From Desulfurococcaceae archaeon (lineage in GTDB: Archaea; Thermoproteota; Thermoprotei_A; Sulfolobales; Ignisphaeraceae), in NCBI GenBank assembly GCA_020832925.1, contig JAJHRF010000012.1, positions 1-37,883 on the forward strand: 37,883 nt of DNA. The letters run 5' to 3'. Every line of letters starts with the position of its first letter. Positions within the stretch are counted from its first letter, which is position 1. Below are positions 9,081 through 17,426 of the stretch, piece by piece. The position numbers and the translations under genes were made by a program. The notes under the pieces are model-generated. The model had not been told where the DNA came from, ran no database searches, and was given only the letters and a program-made list of their open reading frames with translations.

Positions 9081-9818
9081 ATGTCTCAGCCTGTTGTTGT
9101 CGTTGAGAATCTCGTTAAAGTTTATCAGAAGAATATTCGTGCTGTTGACAATATATCGTTTTACGTATACCCTGGCGAAATTTTTGGGTTGATAGGACCT
9201 AACGGAGCAGGTAAAACAACTACGCTTAGAATTATAGCTACAGTTCTTCAGCCAACACAGGGAAGAGTGTTGGTTTATGGTTACGATGTTGCTAAGGATG
9301 CTGCTAAGGTTAGGAGAATAATCTCTTATCTCCCTGAGGATGCAGGTGCATACAAGTATCTTACAGGGTTAGAGTTTCTAGAACTTGTAGCTAAACTATA
9401 TACAAAAGATCCGAAGAAGATTGAAGAATTCATAGAGATAGGTATAAAGCTTAGTGGTCTAGGTGATAGGTTGAATGATAAGGTGAAAACCTATAGCAAA
9501 GGTATGTTGAGAAGACTGTTAGTAGCAAAAACGTTGATGGTGAAACCCAAGGTAGCTATACTAGATGAACCTACATCTGGACTAGATGTTGTCAATGCTG
9601 TTCATGTTAGAGAATCTATAAAGAGGTTTGCTAAAGATGTTGGCGGAACTGTTATACTTAGTAGTCATAATATGCTAGAGGTAGAGTATCTATGTGACAG
9701 AGTCGCCATTATTCATAAAGGTAGGATACTCGTTGTAGGGAAACCTAGAGAGCTTATGGAGAGATTCGAGGCTTCAAATCTTGAGGAAGTCTTCGTAAAA
9801 CTTGTGTGGGGTGCATGA
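9081..9818 (+). CDS. ABC transporter ATP-binding protein
   Basis: ATPase of an ABC-2 type exporter. Motifs: Walker A GPNGAGKTT (39-47), LPED Q-loop variant (about 84-87), signature YSKGML (138-143), Walker B VAILDE (158-163) with EPTSGLD, and switch His196 in SSHN. The Q-loop LPE variant is usual for drug/Na+/daunorubicin-type export ATPases. The ATG at 9081 follows a GGTGATC Shine-Dalgarno-like sequence; an in-frame GTG at 9072 is less likely. The stop overlaps the permease start in ATGA, so the two form one coupled exporter. The substrate cannot be told. Confidence 0.92.
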   Translation: MSQPVVVVENLVKVYQKNIRAVDNISFYVYPGEIFGLIGPNGAGKTTTLRIIATVLQPTQGRVLVYGYDVAKDAAKVRRIISYLPEDAGAYKYLTGLEFLELVAKLYTKDPKKIEEFIEIGIKLSGLGDRLNDKVKTYSKGMLRRLLVAKTLMVKPKVAILDEPTSGLDVVNAVHVRESIKRFAKDVGGTVILSSHNMLEVEYLCDRVAIIHKGRILVVGKPRELMERFEASNLEEVFVKLVWGA

Positions 9819-11110
9819 ACATGGCGTTTTGGTTATTTGTAATCAAAGAATTGAAGAGCTTAGCAAGAGATCCTAAGATGCTTATAGCTATGGTTGTAGT
9901 ACCTCTGGTACTTATGGCTATAGTATACGGGGTACTAGGTCAAGCTGTAGTAGAGCAAATTAAGCAAGTTACTAAAGCTGGCTACTCTATCTCTGTTATA
10001 GATATGGATAGAGGTGTATATGCACAAAAATTTGTAGAATATCTAAGAAGTTTAGGTGTTGATGTAAACCTCGTTGAGAAAGATGTGGAAGATAAAGTAG
10101 GTATCGATATACAGAACATCTCTACGAAGATATTGTTTATAATACCGAGAGGTTTCAGTGAAAATATATCGAAAACCATACCGGCTCATATCGTAACTTA
10201 CGTAAAGATAGAATCGCTTACCATAGGTGAAGGAGGTATACTAGATGTTGCTAGAACATATGTTTCTCAATTCAATTCAGCTCTATTAAAATCTATAGCG
10301 AGAGAGAGGAATATCCCAGAACAACTTCTCTCAGGTATAGTCTTTAGCGATATTGTGGGTCTACTGAAGGAAAAGATCATTAAAAACCCCAGTATTTTCT
10401 TCAGCATTGTCACTATGGGAAGCGTGTTTATCCCGATGATAGTACTACTTCTCGTCGTATTTGCAGCACAACTAGTTGCTACAAGTATCGCTATCGAGAA
10501 AGAGGAGAAGATGTTCGAAACACTCCTATCCCTACCAATAAACAGGATGAGTGTTATCGGGGCTAAGCTATTCACATCGATATTTATCAGCTCTATCTAT
10601 ATGCTAGGCTACAGCTTAATACTGTTCCAGTTATTCCTTAACCAAATACTAAGAACTACTGTACTAACTCCAGCAGAGCAGATGGTGGGGCTAGATACGT
10701 TAACGAGTTTTACAATGCCTAGAGAATTCACAGTCTATCTGGTAGTGAACGTTGTAGGTTTAGCTATATTCATAGTCTCTTTATCGCTGTTACTCAGCTT
10801 ATTTGCTGAAGATGTTAGAACAGCTCAGGCAATCGTAGGTAACATTGTAGGTCCTACAATCATAGTGATATATCTTCCAATGTTTATCGAAGCTTCAACT
10901 ACTGAAACAAGGTTAGCCATAGCTTTAATACCTATAGCGAATACAGCATTTCTATCAAAATTTATTCTTCTAGAAGACTATACAACATCTATTGCTGCAG
11001 CGGTATCCAACATCGTGTACGGATTGATAGTATTCGTAGTACTCAGGAAAATCGTTAACAGCGAAACGATATTCACACTAAAGCTCTTCCGTAGAAAAAG
11101 AGCTGAATAA
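9815..11110 (+). CDS. ABC-2 type transporter permease
   Basis: Membrane partner of the preceding ATPase. One N-terminal membrane helix (about residues 20-42) is followed by a ~160-residue hydrophilic, presumably extracytoplasmic domain, and then about five hydrophobic helices in the C-terminal half: the NatB/ABC2_membrane_3 layout. The motif EKEEKMFETLLSLPI between helices is typical of this family, as the contact to the ATPase. The start is the ATG at 9815 within the ATGA overlap (431 aa); a further ATG lies at 9821. NatB-like proteins export sodium or small molecules; the cargo is unknown here. Confidence 0.88.
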   Translation: MNMAFWLFVIKELKSLARDPKMLIAMVVVPLVLMAIVYGVLGQAVVEQIKQVTKAGYSISVIDMDRGVYAQKFVEYLRSLGVDVNLVEKDVEDKVGIDIQNISTKILFIIPRGFSENISKTIPAHIVTYVKIESLTIGEGGILDVARTYVSQFNSALLKSIARERNIPEQLLSGIVFSDIVGLLKEKIIKNPSIFFSIVTMGSVFIPMIVLLLVVFAAQLVATSIAIEKEEKMFETLLSLPINRMSVIGAKLFTSIFISSIYMLGYSLILFQLFLNQILRTTVLTPAEQMVGLDTLTSFTMPREFTVYLVVNVVGLAIFIVSLSLLLSLFAEDVRTAQAIVGNIVGPTIIVIYLPMFIEASTTETRLAIALIPIANTAFLSKFILLEDYTTSIAAAVSNIVYGLIVFVVLRKIVNSETIFTLKLFRRKRAE

Positions 11111-11120
11111 TCTGGAACAC

Positions 11121-11825
11121 CTAGTATTTGTAAACAATCTCGGTACAGGATCTCCACCCTACTTTCTTAAGTAACTCAACAACAATCTGAACAGCTTTCA
11201 CTACAAGCTCTTTCTCAACCCCAGGTACCCCTGCCGCTATAGTAATTATTCTCTTAGTAGAATCTGTAACACATGTTTCAACAGAATCTCTGTGAGGATA
11301 TATATGCATAACCGTACCTTTGCTGTCGACTAGTATCGGTACCCCTTTGCCGAGAACCTCCTCTCTCCCACCTATAGGTTTGAATACTTCGCTACCCCTA
11401 CTCAACTTGATTCTTAGAGGTAGCAAAGCTTTATCTAGATCGTATATTCCTATAGGGATGAAGGTGTATACAGAAGCAATATTTCCAGCATCTACTACAG
11501 TATTTATTCTAGGGAATTGATTTCTTAAAGCTCTTCTAACCAAAGCTTCGCTTGCAGGTCTCGTCTTCGTTGGATCTATACCTAACCGCCAGAAAAAATC
11601 TCTATAAGCTCTTACAACTCTGTGGTTCTTCAAGTTCTCTAGCGTGAAATTACTCTTAACAAACTCTACTAAACGATTAACATCGTCTTCGAATGGGTAC
11701 CCAGAGATAGGTACAGATTCTTCAGCCCACGAAACTGTGAACGCTATATGTATACCAAAAGTTTTCACTTCCTCATCTATATGAACAAAATCTTCGATAC
11801 CAGTACATAAATCCGGAGATCTCAA
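11121..11825 (-). CDS. B3/B4 tRNA-binding-domain protein
   Basis: Stand-alone protein with the B3/B4 domain found in the beta subunit of phenylalanyl-tRNA synthetase, where related domains bind or edit tRNA. The characteristic segment YRDFFWRLGIDPTKTRP followed by SEALVRRAL and DAGNIASVYT is clear, as is a C-terminal GVPGVEKELV. At 234 aa it matches the COG3382-like free-standing form. No ATG fits; the TTG at 11825 follows a GGTGAT Shine-Dalgarno-like sequence. It ends 10 nt past the convergent ABC permease stop. A role in clearing mischarged amino acids is possible but unproven. Confidence 0.8.
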   Translation of the reverse strand: MRSPDLCTGIEDFVHIDEEVKTFGIHIAFTVSWAEESVPISGYPFEDDVNRLVEFVKSNFTLENLKNHRVVRAYRDFFWRLGIDPTKTRPASEALVRRALRNQFPRINTVVDAGNIASVYTFIPIGIYDLDKALLPLRIKLSRGSEVFKPIGGREEVLGKGVPILVDSKGTVMHIYPHRDSVETCVTDSTKRIITIAAGVPGVEKELVVKAVQIVVELLKKVGWRSCTEIVYKY

Positions 11826-12036
11826 GAGGGTATCACCATAGTTTAACTACATTATAGATATACCTGACGTAAATAACGTAAGTATCAGTAAGTATTTCTG
11901 CTTATCTCTGAAAACATTATGTTTAGGGCTGTTACGATTTGAAGTATTTGTGGATAGCTGTAAATATTTTAAACGCTTGGCAAGTAATGATCGCTCTATA
12001 GAAACCTTTACGCTTCTTATAGATGTAGATTGTTAA

Positions 12037-12771
12037 CTACACAACCTTCTCTACACCGTGTTGAGTGATGTTGAATAATACTTTCTCTGTTCTATGTCTT
12101 ACACCTTTCATCCTCTTAACTATTACATATCTTAAAACTTCGTTATCTTTACACATCTTGTCGATTTGTATTAATCCGTCTACTACGTGAGCAACAAAGG
12201 ATTTAAAACGTTTTGCTTTTTTTGAAGATGTGTGGAGTACAGCTATCGTTAGAATACCTCTGTATTTCGATATATTAGCCCTGATATTCTTGACGAATTC
12301 TCCTACCTTAGCATATCCATGATATGATAGAAACTCGTTAAGAGAATCTATTATGAGGACACCTCTATTCCTTATCTCAAATCTATCGATTAACTGAATA
12401 ATTGTGTGTAAAACTTGCTCTGGATTCATGGGGTCTACATCTTCTAACACAGCTATATGCATTCTCCCCTTCTTATCCTTTATCCTGAAGCTGAAACCAT
12501 CAACAACAAGAAGAAGCCTCTCACTTATATAGCTATATACTTCTACTCCTTGGCTCTGAAGAAAATTAGTTAAAGAATTTGGATCATCATCGAAAACAAC
12601 ATAGATAACAGGCTCTTTTCTTAGGAGAAACTGTTTAGCTATCAATATTGTTAAAATAGTTTTCCCGGATCCCTCATGACCAGAGAACATTATGAAGGAT
12701 GTTCTAGGTATACCTTCAGGTAGAACTTCATCTAGTATATCTATACCGAAATTAATTTTCTCAAATCCCAT
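12037..12771 (-). CDS. KaiC/RadA-like ATPase
   Basis: Single-domain RecA-fold ATPase of the archaeal KaiC-like group. It begins with the family pattern GIDILDEVLPEGIP, has Walker A GHEGSGKT (31-38) and Walker B GVLIIDS (137-143), followed by LNEFLSYHG. At 244 aa it holds one KaiC domain, not two. Archaeal KaiC-like proteins are signalling ATPases often linked to motility, stress or redox control; the neighbours here give no link. The ATG at 12771 is well placed. Confidence 0.85.
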   Translation of the reverse strand: MGFEKINFGIDILDEVLPEGIPRTSFIMFSGHEGSGKTILTILIAKQFLLRKEPVIYVVFDDDPNSLTNFLQSQGVEVYSYISERLLLVVDGFSFRIKDKKGRMHIAVLEDVDPMNPEQVLHTIIQLIDRFEIRNRGVLIIDSLNEFLSYHGYAKVGEFVKNIRANISKYRGILTIAVLHTSSKKAKRFKSFVAHVVDGLIQIDKMCKDNEVLRYVIVKRMKGVRHRTEKVLFNITQHGVEKVV

Positions 12772-12981
12772 GAGCTATACCCCTAATTAATAACTGATAC
12801 GAGGACACCTTATTAAGAAGAATCCTAGTTTTCACCTAGTTTTAAACTTCGTTATCCAATAACCGAGCCCAGAGATGTACTATCGTCATACTTAGTATAA
12901 AGATTTGGCTAAGATTATTTAACTACTGGAGTAAGAAAGACCTAAATCTTGGACAACAAAGTGTATACACCATAGCATTAA

Positions 12982-13249
12982 GTACTCTCAATAATCATTT
13001 GCAGAACCACGAAGTTCATCGCTGAAGTTGTAGCTGAATGTTTAGAATATATAAAAAGGTATGAGGACAGGATATGGAGTAGAGGTTGTTGATGTATTAA
13101 TAATGAATTGAGAAGATTTTCATATAGTAAAAGCTGTGGAGAGAAATACTTGGGACAGTATCTATGGTGATTACCTATATTTCGCAGTACTCGAAATCTT
13201 CTCAACATCCTACCTAGAGATACTAAATCAAACCTTAGGATATGATTAA
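12982..13249 (+). pseudogene. Decayed protein-coding gene, family unknown
   Basis: The plus strand reads as protein in pieces. From 12982 one frame gives FIAEVVAECLEYIKRYEDR and stops at a TGA near 13090. A second frame, starting at ATGAGGACAGG near 13060, reads YGVEVVDVLIMN, then a TGA (13108-13110), then EDFHIVKAVERNTWDSIYGD and LYFAVLEIFSTSYLE, and ends with TAA at 13247-13249. The two halves join across one frameshift plus one stop. The composition is that of a soluble helical protein. I do not recognise the family. The opposite-strand ORF here is low-complexity and is not called. The rest of the gap, 12772-12981, shows nothing I can support. Confidence 0.45.
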
Positions 13250-13290
13250 CATTTTATGCTGAGATATGTACACAAACTTTAGGTGGTACT

Positions 13291-13707
13291 ATGTGTCGTA
13301 TTTACCATGAGGTTATAAATATCTCAACGAGTAAAAGATTCGAGTTAATTGATGTAACGTACAAGGTTGAAGAAGTGGTGAAGAGGAGTGGTATTAGGAA
13401 TGGTATATGCATAGTTTTCGCACCTCATGCAACAGCTGCGATAATTGCTAATGAGCATGAACCAGGACTTATGGACGACTTGATAACATTTATTAAGGAG
13501 TTTACTCAGGTTTCACGGGATTGGAAACACAATATTATTGATGATAATGCTCATGCACATATAGGTTCAGCATTAATTTCTACACATAGACTTTTCCCTG
13601 TAATTAACGGGAAACTTGTTAGAGGTACTTGGCAAAATATATTCTTAGTCGAGATGGATGGTCCTAGACCGGGTAGAACTGTGTACGTAGTAATTATGGG
13701 TGAGTAG
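13291..13707 (+). CDS. YjbQ family protein (UPF0047)
   Basis: YjbQ/UPF0047 proteins are small beta-rich trimers with a conserved His/Asp/Glu site; the E. coli member can rescue thiamine phosphate synthase loss, but the true role in archaea is not settled. Conserved motifs: PHATAAIIANE (His46, Glu55), NAHAHIGSALI (His88, His90), and GTWQNIFLVEMDGPR near the C-terminus. Length 138 aa is typical. The ATG at 13291 follows AGGTGG. The gene overlaps the convergent deacylase-like gene by 14 nt at its 3' end. Confidence 0.9.
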   Translation: MCRIYHEVINISTSKRFELIDVTYKVEEVVKRSGIRNGICIVFAPHATAAIIANEHEPGLMDDLITFIKEFTQVSRDWKHNIIDDNAHAHIGSALISTHRLFPVINGKLVRGTWQNIFLVEMDGPRPGRTVYVVIMGE

Positions 13708-14521
13708 ATATATCCTTTTTTTCGATAGCAATTACAGCTATAACTTCGTCTAGAGTACATAGCCTCGGGTTTGAAATATATAGTACAACCCCGTTAATAT
13801 CAGAGACTATTTCCTTATTCTCGATAACACCTATTGGTGTACCTTTATATACATCTACACCTCTCTGAATCTTGGGAATAAATATACCTCTATCAGCACA
13901 TCTAACAACGCTGTATCCTTCGAAATACCTATGCGTAACTTGTGTAGCTTTCCTCTTAACTACACCAATATTAGATAGGAACTTCATCAATATGTTAAGG
14001 TAGTTCTCTACATGGTTAAGGTCGAACTCCTTCCCACCATTCAGAACAATAGTTACAGCGTTCAACTCCAAATCCTTGATTATTTCGGTAATACCTTTTC
14101 TAGAATCTTTAACTACATATTCTATCGGTATTGCTTCAACAAAATTCTTAACACCATCATAAAGTTCTCGATATACTACTAAATGCTCAACAAAATTACT
14201 CCTACACCTAATCACAAAGACAACGCAATCTCTTGGAATAACTGTAGCAAGTTTTTCAATAATTCTACAAAAAGTAGAGGATCTACTAGATCCTCTACAA
14301 GAGGTAATCCTTAAGTTAAGTTCATTTAGCTGAGGTACAACAAGTATTGTTCCATGCAGAGTCTTGTCCTTTAATTCTTCTACAAACTTCTTAAGCAAAG
14401 CTATACCACATGCATCGTTATCAGATATGCCTGATACGAAGGTGATACAAGGCTTGTCTTCGCCAAGTCTATACATTGTAAAACCTATGTCTATAGCTAT
14501 GTTAACTCTCTCGATATACAA
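13694..14521 (-). CDS. Deacylase-like (AstE/AspA fold) protein with degenerate metal site
   Basis: The overall pattern fits the succinylglutamate desuccinylase/aspartoacylase group: an early turn FVSGISDNDACGIALLKKF resembling the G-x-H-G-x-E motif, LVVPQLNELNLR resembling the following NP..N-R strand, and a C-terminal beta domain (RCADRGIF, GTPIGVIENKEIVSDINGVVL) like the family's lipoyl-type barrel. The usual zinc His and Glu of the first motif are Ser33 and Asp36, and no D-x-H replaces the third ligand. I infer a catalytically altered or inactive paralogue. The only recognised start is TTG at 14521, yet the frame stays open and protein-like to 14584 without ATG/GTG, so the true N-terminus is unsure. 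Confidence 0.55.
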   Translation of the reverse strand: MYIERVNIAIDIGFTMYRLGEDKPCITFVSGISDNDACGIALLKKFVEELKDKTLHGTILVVPQLNELNLRITSCRGSSRSSTFCRIIEKLATVIPRDCVVFVIRCRSNFVEHLVVYRELYDGVKNFVEAIPIEYVVKDSRKGITEIIKDLELNAVTIVLNGGKEFDLNHVENYLNILMKFLSNIGVVKRKATQVTHRYFEGYSVVRCADRGIFIPKIQRGVDVYKGTPIGVIENKEIVSDINGVVLYISNPRLCTLDEVIAVIAIEKKDISTHP

Positions 14522-14675
14522 ATTCTCACCTAGTGCATCTATATCTACAGCTTTAAAAGACGAATTATATACATAGAACGTGGGTTATCATCTGTTTCTT
14601 CTATAATGTTTACCAGCTACTCTTATATGCATAAACGTTTTATAGCTACAGAACTCTACAATAAGTGGGATAGGG

Positions 14676-14909
14676 ATGCCTAAAGCTATAATCCTCATAA
14701 ATACAGATGTAGGTGCAGAAGAAGAAGTAGCTAAAGCTTTATCATCTATACCTGAGGTTAAGGAGGTACATATAGTGTACGGTATTTATGATGTTGTAGC
14801 GATAGTTGAAGCCTCCACATTTGATTCACTTAGAAACGCTGTAATTGCTAAGATTAGAAAGTTCCCGCATATAAAGAGTACTACAACATTGATAGTTGTT
14901 GAGAAATAG
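14676..14909 (+). CDS. Stand-alone Lrp/AsnC ligand-binding (RAM) domain protein
   Basis: A 77-residue protein equal to the ligand-binding half of Lrp/AsnC regulators, with no DNA-binding helix-turn-helix. The ferredoxin-like pattern AIILINTDVGAEEEV-ALSSIPEV-VHIVYGIYDVVAIVE-TTTLIVVEK is complete. Free RAM domains in archaea assemble into rings and bind amino acids or modulate full-length Lrp proteins. The ATG at 14676 follows GGGATAGGG; TATA-like TTATATG lies about 45 nt upstream. Confidence 0.85.
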   Translation: MPKAIILINTDVGAEEEVAKALSSIPEVKEVHIVYGIYDVVAIVEASTFDSLRNAVIAKIRKFPHIKSTTTLIVVEK

Positions 14910-14991
14910 CTTATATCTTAAAAGCTTTACAAAACTACGATCATTTCAATTTTTTACTTTGCACAACTTCTATATATGGAGTGGAGCAGAA

Positions 14992-15822
14992 ATGAGTACG
15001 TATGAAAAATATGTAGAAGAGTTACTTAAATTACAGAGGTGTTATCGAGTTCAAAACATTTTACAAAAAGATGTTATCTCGAAAATAGATCTTATAGCAA
15101 AACCTAGCATAGCTTTAACATTAGCTCTAACCCTATGGAGTGTAGCGAAAATTAGACAGGGGGTTCTTTCCTATAGCGATGTTGTTTATCTTCAAAAAAG
15201 ACTTGCAAACTTCCTCATAGGTAGAGGTAAGAACGATGTAGAGGTTTTAAAGAAGTTATTCGATTTAATACCTATGCGGTACGGTATGAGTATACCACTC
15301 GCTGCTCGAAGATGTAATGTATCTGAAGAAATTCTATCAAATACTATGAAAGCTCTGAACATGTTAAGAGAGGTTGTCGATATGGTTAGCATAGGTGTAC
15401 AGCTGAATGAGCCTTTAAAGCATAACCCTAGTACATGTTTAAACGATGTGGATATGCTCCCACCCACAGCTTCTAATTCTAGAGAATACCTAATGCTCAT
15501 GATTACCTCTCTCAAGGCTAATATAGAGAAGATACCGGATCCACTTCTACGTCAAATAGCTACTCTAATCTATGAAGAGATAAATTCTGTAGATAACTTA
15601 AGACCCGACGATGTAGCGGCCATAGCCTTGATTATAAAGATACTCACAGAAAACCTAAGATCTTCAACACTCTGTGCAGAACCAAGTATAAACATAGCTG
15701 CATTATCTCAGAAACTGCTAAACGATCTTGCTTCACTTGGTGTAGACCCTAGTAATTCGCCTTTCTATAGGTTATATCAAGAGATTTCTACGAGAGGGCT
15801 TATGCATAACGTTGAAAAGTAG
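14992..15822 (+). CDS. Hypothetical helical protein, 276 aa
   Basis: I do not recognise this protein. It is almost entirely alpha-helical and soluble, with an N-terminal basic segment (QRCYRVQNILQKD), a central VAKIRQGVLSYSDVVYLQKRL helix pair, a helix-turn-like GMSIPLAARRCNVSEEIL at about 97-114, and a C-terminal LNDLASLGVDP. Four or five cysteines are scattered. The ATG at 14992 after GGAGTGG is chosen; the frame is open back to 14896, but that part overlaps the RAM gene's end and is unlike protein. It is followed by the glycerophosphodiesterase gene after 3 nt, so the two are probably cotranscribed. Confidence 0.65.
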   Translation: MSTYEKYVEELLKLQRCYRVQNILQKDVISKIDLIAKPSIALTLALTLWSVAKIRQGVLSYSDVVYLQKRLANFLIGRGKNDVEVLKKLFDLIPMRYGMSIPLAARRCNVSEEILSNTMKALNMLREVVDMVSIGVQLNEPLKHNPSTCLNDVDMLPPTASNSREYLMLMITSLKANIEKIPDPLLRQIATLIYEEINSVDNLRPDDVAAIALIIKILTENLRSSTLCAEPSINIAALSQKLLNDLASLGVDPSNSPFYRLYQEISTRGLMHNVEK

Positions 15823-15825
15823 TCT

Positions 15826-16554
15826 ATGGTTATATCTATGAGCTGGAGAAACAACTTTCTATTCATAGCGCATAGAGGTGCATCAGCATTAGAACCTGAG
15901 AATACATTAGCTGCGTTTAAAAGAGCTCTATCTATGGGTGCCGATGCTATAGAACTCGATGTTAGGAGGAGTAAGGATGGCGTTCTTGTAGTATTACACG
16001 ACGAAGATTTGAAAAGGGTTGCTGGTGTAGATAGAAAGGTGTGGGAGCTAACAATTGAAGAATTAAAGAGAATCAAAGTTTTTGGAAAAGAGTTTATCCC
16101 AACTCTAGAAGAAGTACTTGCTGAATTTGGGAATAAGATCCCGTTGTTTATAGAGATAAAGGATGAGGGTATAGAATCCAAGGTAGTAGAGTACTTGAAT
16201 CTATACAAAGTTTACGACAATACCCTTGTAATATCCTTCAACTACAACGTTTTGCTCAAGATAAAGGAGATTCTTAGCAAAGTAGACGTAGGCTTAATAA
16301 CGTATAGATATCCTCTACCTGTAGATGAAGCTCAGAAACTAAAAGCTTTAGCAATATTACCAAGGTATAACTTAGTATCGCCGAGAGCTATCAGCATAGC
16401 TAAATCAAAGAACTTGAAGGTATATACATGGACTATTAACGATGTTTCAACAGCTCTAAAAGTTATTAATTACGGTGTAGACGGTATTGCTACAGATAAT
16501 CCTGCACTTAAAAACGAAGTTAGAAAACAACAAAAATTAGTTAGGTATTTTTAG
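15826..16554 (+). CDS. Glycerophosphodiester phosphodiesterase
   Basis: GDPD-family TIM barrel that cleaves glycerophosphodiesters to glycerol phosphate and an alcohol. Signature: IAHRGAS (His16, Arg17), EPENTLAAF (Glu24), IELDV (Glu43, Asp45), and HDE with catalytic His58; later FIEIKDE, and C-terminal YTWTINDVSTA and GVDGIATDNP. Length 242 aa is normal; no signal peptide, so it is cytoplasmic. Start is ATG at 15826, with another ATG at 15838 (MSWRNN) equally possible. In archaea the substrate may come from ether-lipid head groups. Confidence 0.92.
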   Translation: MVISMSWRNNFLFIAHRGASALEPENTLAAFKRALSMGADAIELDVRRSKDGVLVVLHDEDLKRVAGVDRKVWELTIEELKRIKVFGKEFIPTLEEVLAEFGNKIPLFIEIKDEGIESKVVEYLNLYKVYDNTLVISFNYNVLLKIKEILSKVDVGLITYRYPLPVDEAQKLKALAILPRYNLVSPRAISIAKSKNLKVYTWTINDVSTALKVINYGVDGIATDNPALKNEVRKQQKLVRYF

Positions 16555-16573
16555 CTATACACGACAAATGTAC

Positions 16574-16630
16574 TTAAATGATGTTGCTCCACCACACTGA
16601 TACATGATGACAATTCCTTTAACTGATAGA
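16574..16630 (+). ncRNA. C/D box sRNA with a guide to 16S rRNA
   Basis: Box C ATGATGT (16578-16584), 12-nt guide TGCTCCACCACA, box D' CTGA (16597-16600), 3-nt spacer, box C' ATGATGA (16604-16610), 12-nt guide CAATTCCTTTAA, box D CTGA (16623-16626). The D guide is fully complementary to TTAAAGGAATTG, part of the near-universal 16S rRNA segment around E. coli 911-922. By the N+5 rule the methylated base would be A915 (E. coli numbering). The D' guide pairs over about 8 nt with GGTGGAGC, found slightly downstream in archaeal 16S rRNA; this is weaker. It lies between the convergent GDPD and RidA genes. Ends are estimated. Confidence 0.9.
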
Positions 16631-16648
16631 ATAAAGTATTACCGAGTA

Positions 16649-17035
16649 TTAACCTTCTTTATAAGCTATAACATCGATCTCTATCTTTGCATTTCTAGGT
16701 AGCCCAGCAACCTGTACTGTTGTTCTGGCAGGAGGTTTATCCTTAAAGTACTCGCTGTAAACATTGTTAAATCTAGGGAAATCTTTTAAATCAGCTAAGT
16801 AAACTGTAACCTTAACGACGTCGTCTAAGGTGTAGCCCATACTTTCAAGTATAGCCTTTACATTCTCTAGAACTCTACGAGTCTGAACCTCTATATCCCC
16901 ATCAACAACTTCTCCACTCCTAGGATCGATAGGTATCTGCCCAGATAAGAATAGCCAAGGTCCTACCTTTACCGCTTGAGAATACGGACCTATAGGTTTT
17001 GGAGCTTTATCTGTGTACACAACTTCTTTCCTCAT
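16649..17035 (-). CDS. RidA/YjgF family enamine/imine deaminase
   Basis: RidA proteins hydrolyse reactive 2-aminoacrylate and related enamines/imines made by PLP enzymes. The 128-aa protein carries IGPYSQA (15-21), [10 protein letters not shown], the substrate-binding Arg104 in PPARTTVQV, and Glu119 in [10 protein letters not shown]. The ATG at 17035 is standard. It lies alone, convergent to the GDPD gene with a C/D sRNA between them. Confidence 0.94.
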   Translation of the reverse strand: MRKEVVYTDKAPKPIGPYSQAVKVGPWLFLSGQIPIDPRSGEVVDGDIEVQTRRVLENVKAILESMGYTLDDVVKVTVYLADLKDFPRFNNVYSEYFKDKPPARTTVQVAGLPRNAKIEIDVIAYKEG

Positions 17036-17187
17036 GATTTCTCACTAACACAATATTGATCAGTACACAGTTTTAAAAACGCTATCCAATCCCTACACCC
17101 TGGAATTACATAGTATACTTCATGACCATCTCTTTAAGGTGTTCTAGACATACATCTACATTATCAGATCCTCTAATAATTCTCCTC

Positions 17188-17362
17188 TTAACACTGACCT
17201 CCTCCCCACTCTAGAGAGCAAGGACTCCTCTTGGGGTAGTTCATGAATCCCCCGTCTATTTGTGTTTACATCTATCATCTGAGGAACGGTTGAGAGAACT
17301 AGAGCTTCCCCACAACCTGTTTAGTAGTTGCATTCCCTACATCCAGATACTTAGGGACAACA
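17188..17362 (-). mobile_element. Remnant resembling an IS200/IS605 tnpB 3' end
   Basis: On the minus strand this segment ends in a stem-loop (CCTTGCTC-TCTA-GAGTGGGG, G-U pairs allowed) followed by AGGAGGTCAG, resembling the right end and omega-RNA terminus of IS605-family elements. One frame reads STVPQMIDVNTNRRG, like a TnpB C-terminus, but is broken upstream by stops. A homologous copy lies on the plus strand at 20391-20560: shared blocks are a CTGGATG..GG-AA-G-AACTAC segment, TCAGATGA-A-ATGTAAAC, and GGGGA-GAGGTCAGT, at the same spacing. No transposase body remains. I infer a decayed element; an independent RNA repeat family is the alternative. The remaining gap sequence, 17036-17187, shows nothing else. 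Confidence 0.55.
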
Positions 17363-17426
17363 ACGTTCTAATCCTACTCATTATCGAAAACAATTTAAAA
17401 CAGAAGAAGTTTATAAACTTTTCTAT

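Noticed and set aside
12978-13208. 76-codon minus-strand ORF
   Set aside because: Antisense to a plus-strand decayed gene with better protein character; product is Leu/His/Ser-rich and unconvincing.
14896-14991. N-terminal extension of the 276-aa hypothetical protein
   Set aside because: It is Phe/Tyr/Leu-rich, overlaps the RAM-domain gene, and a good ATG with GGAGTGG upstream follows at 14992.
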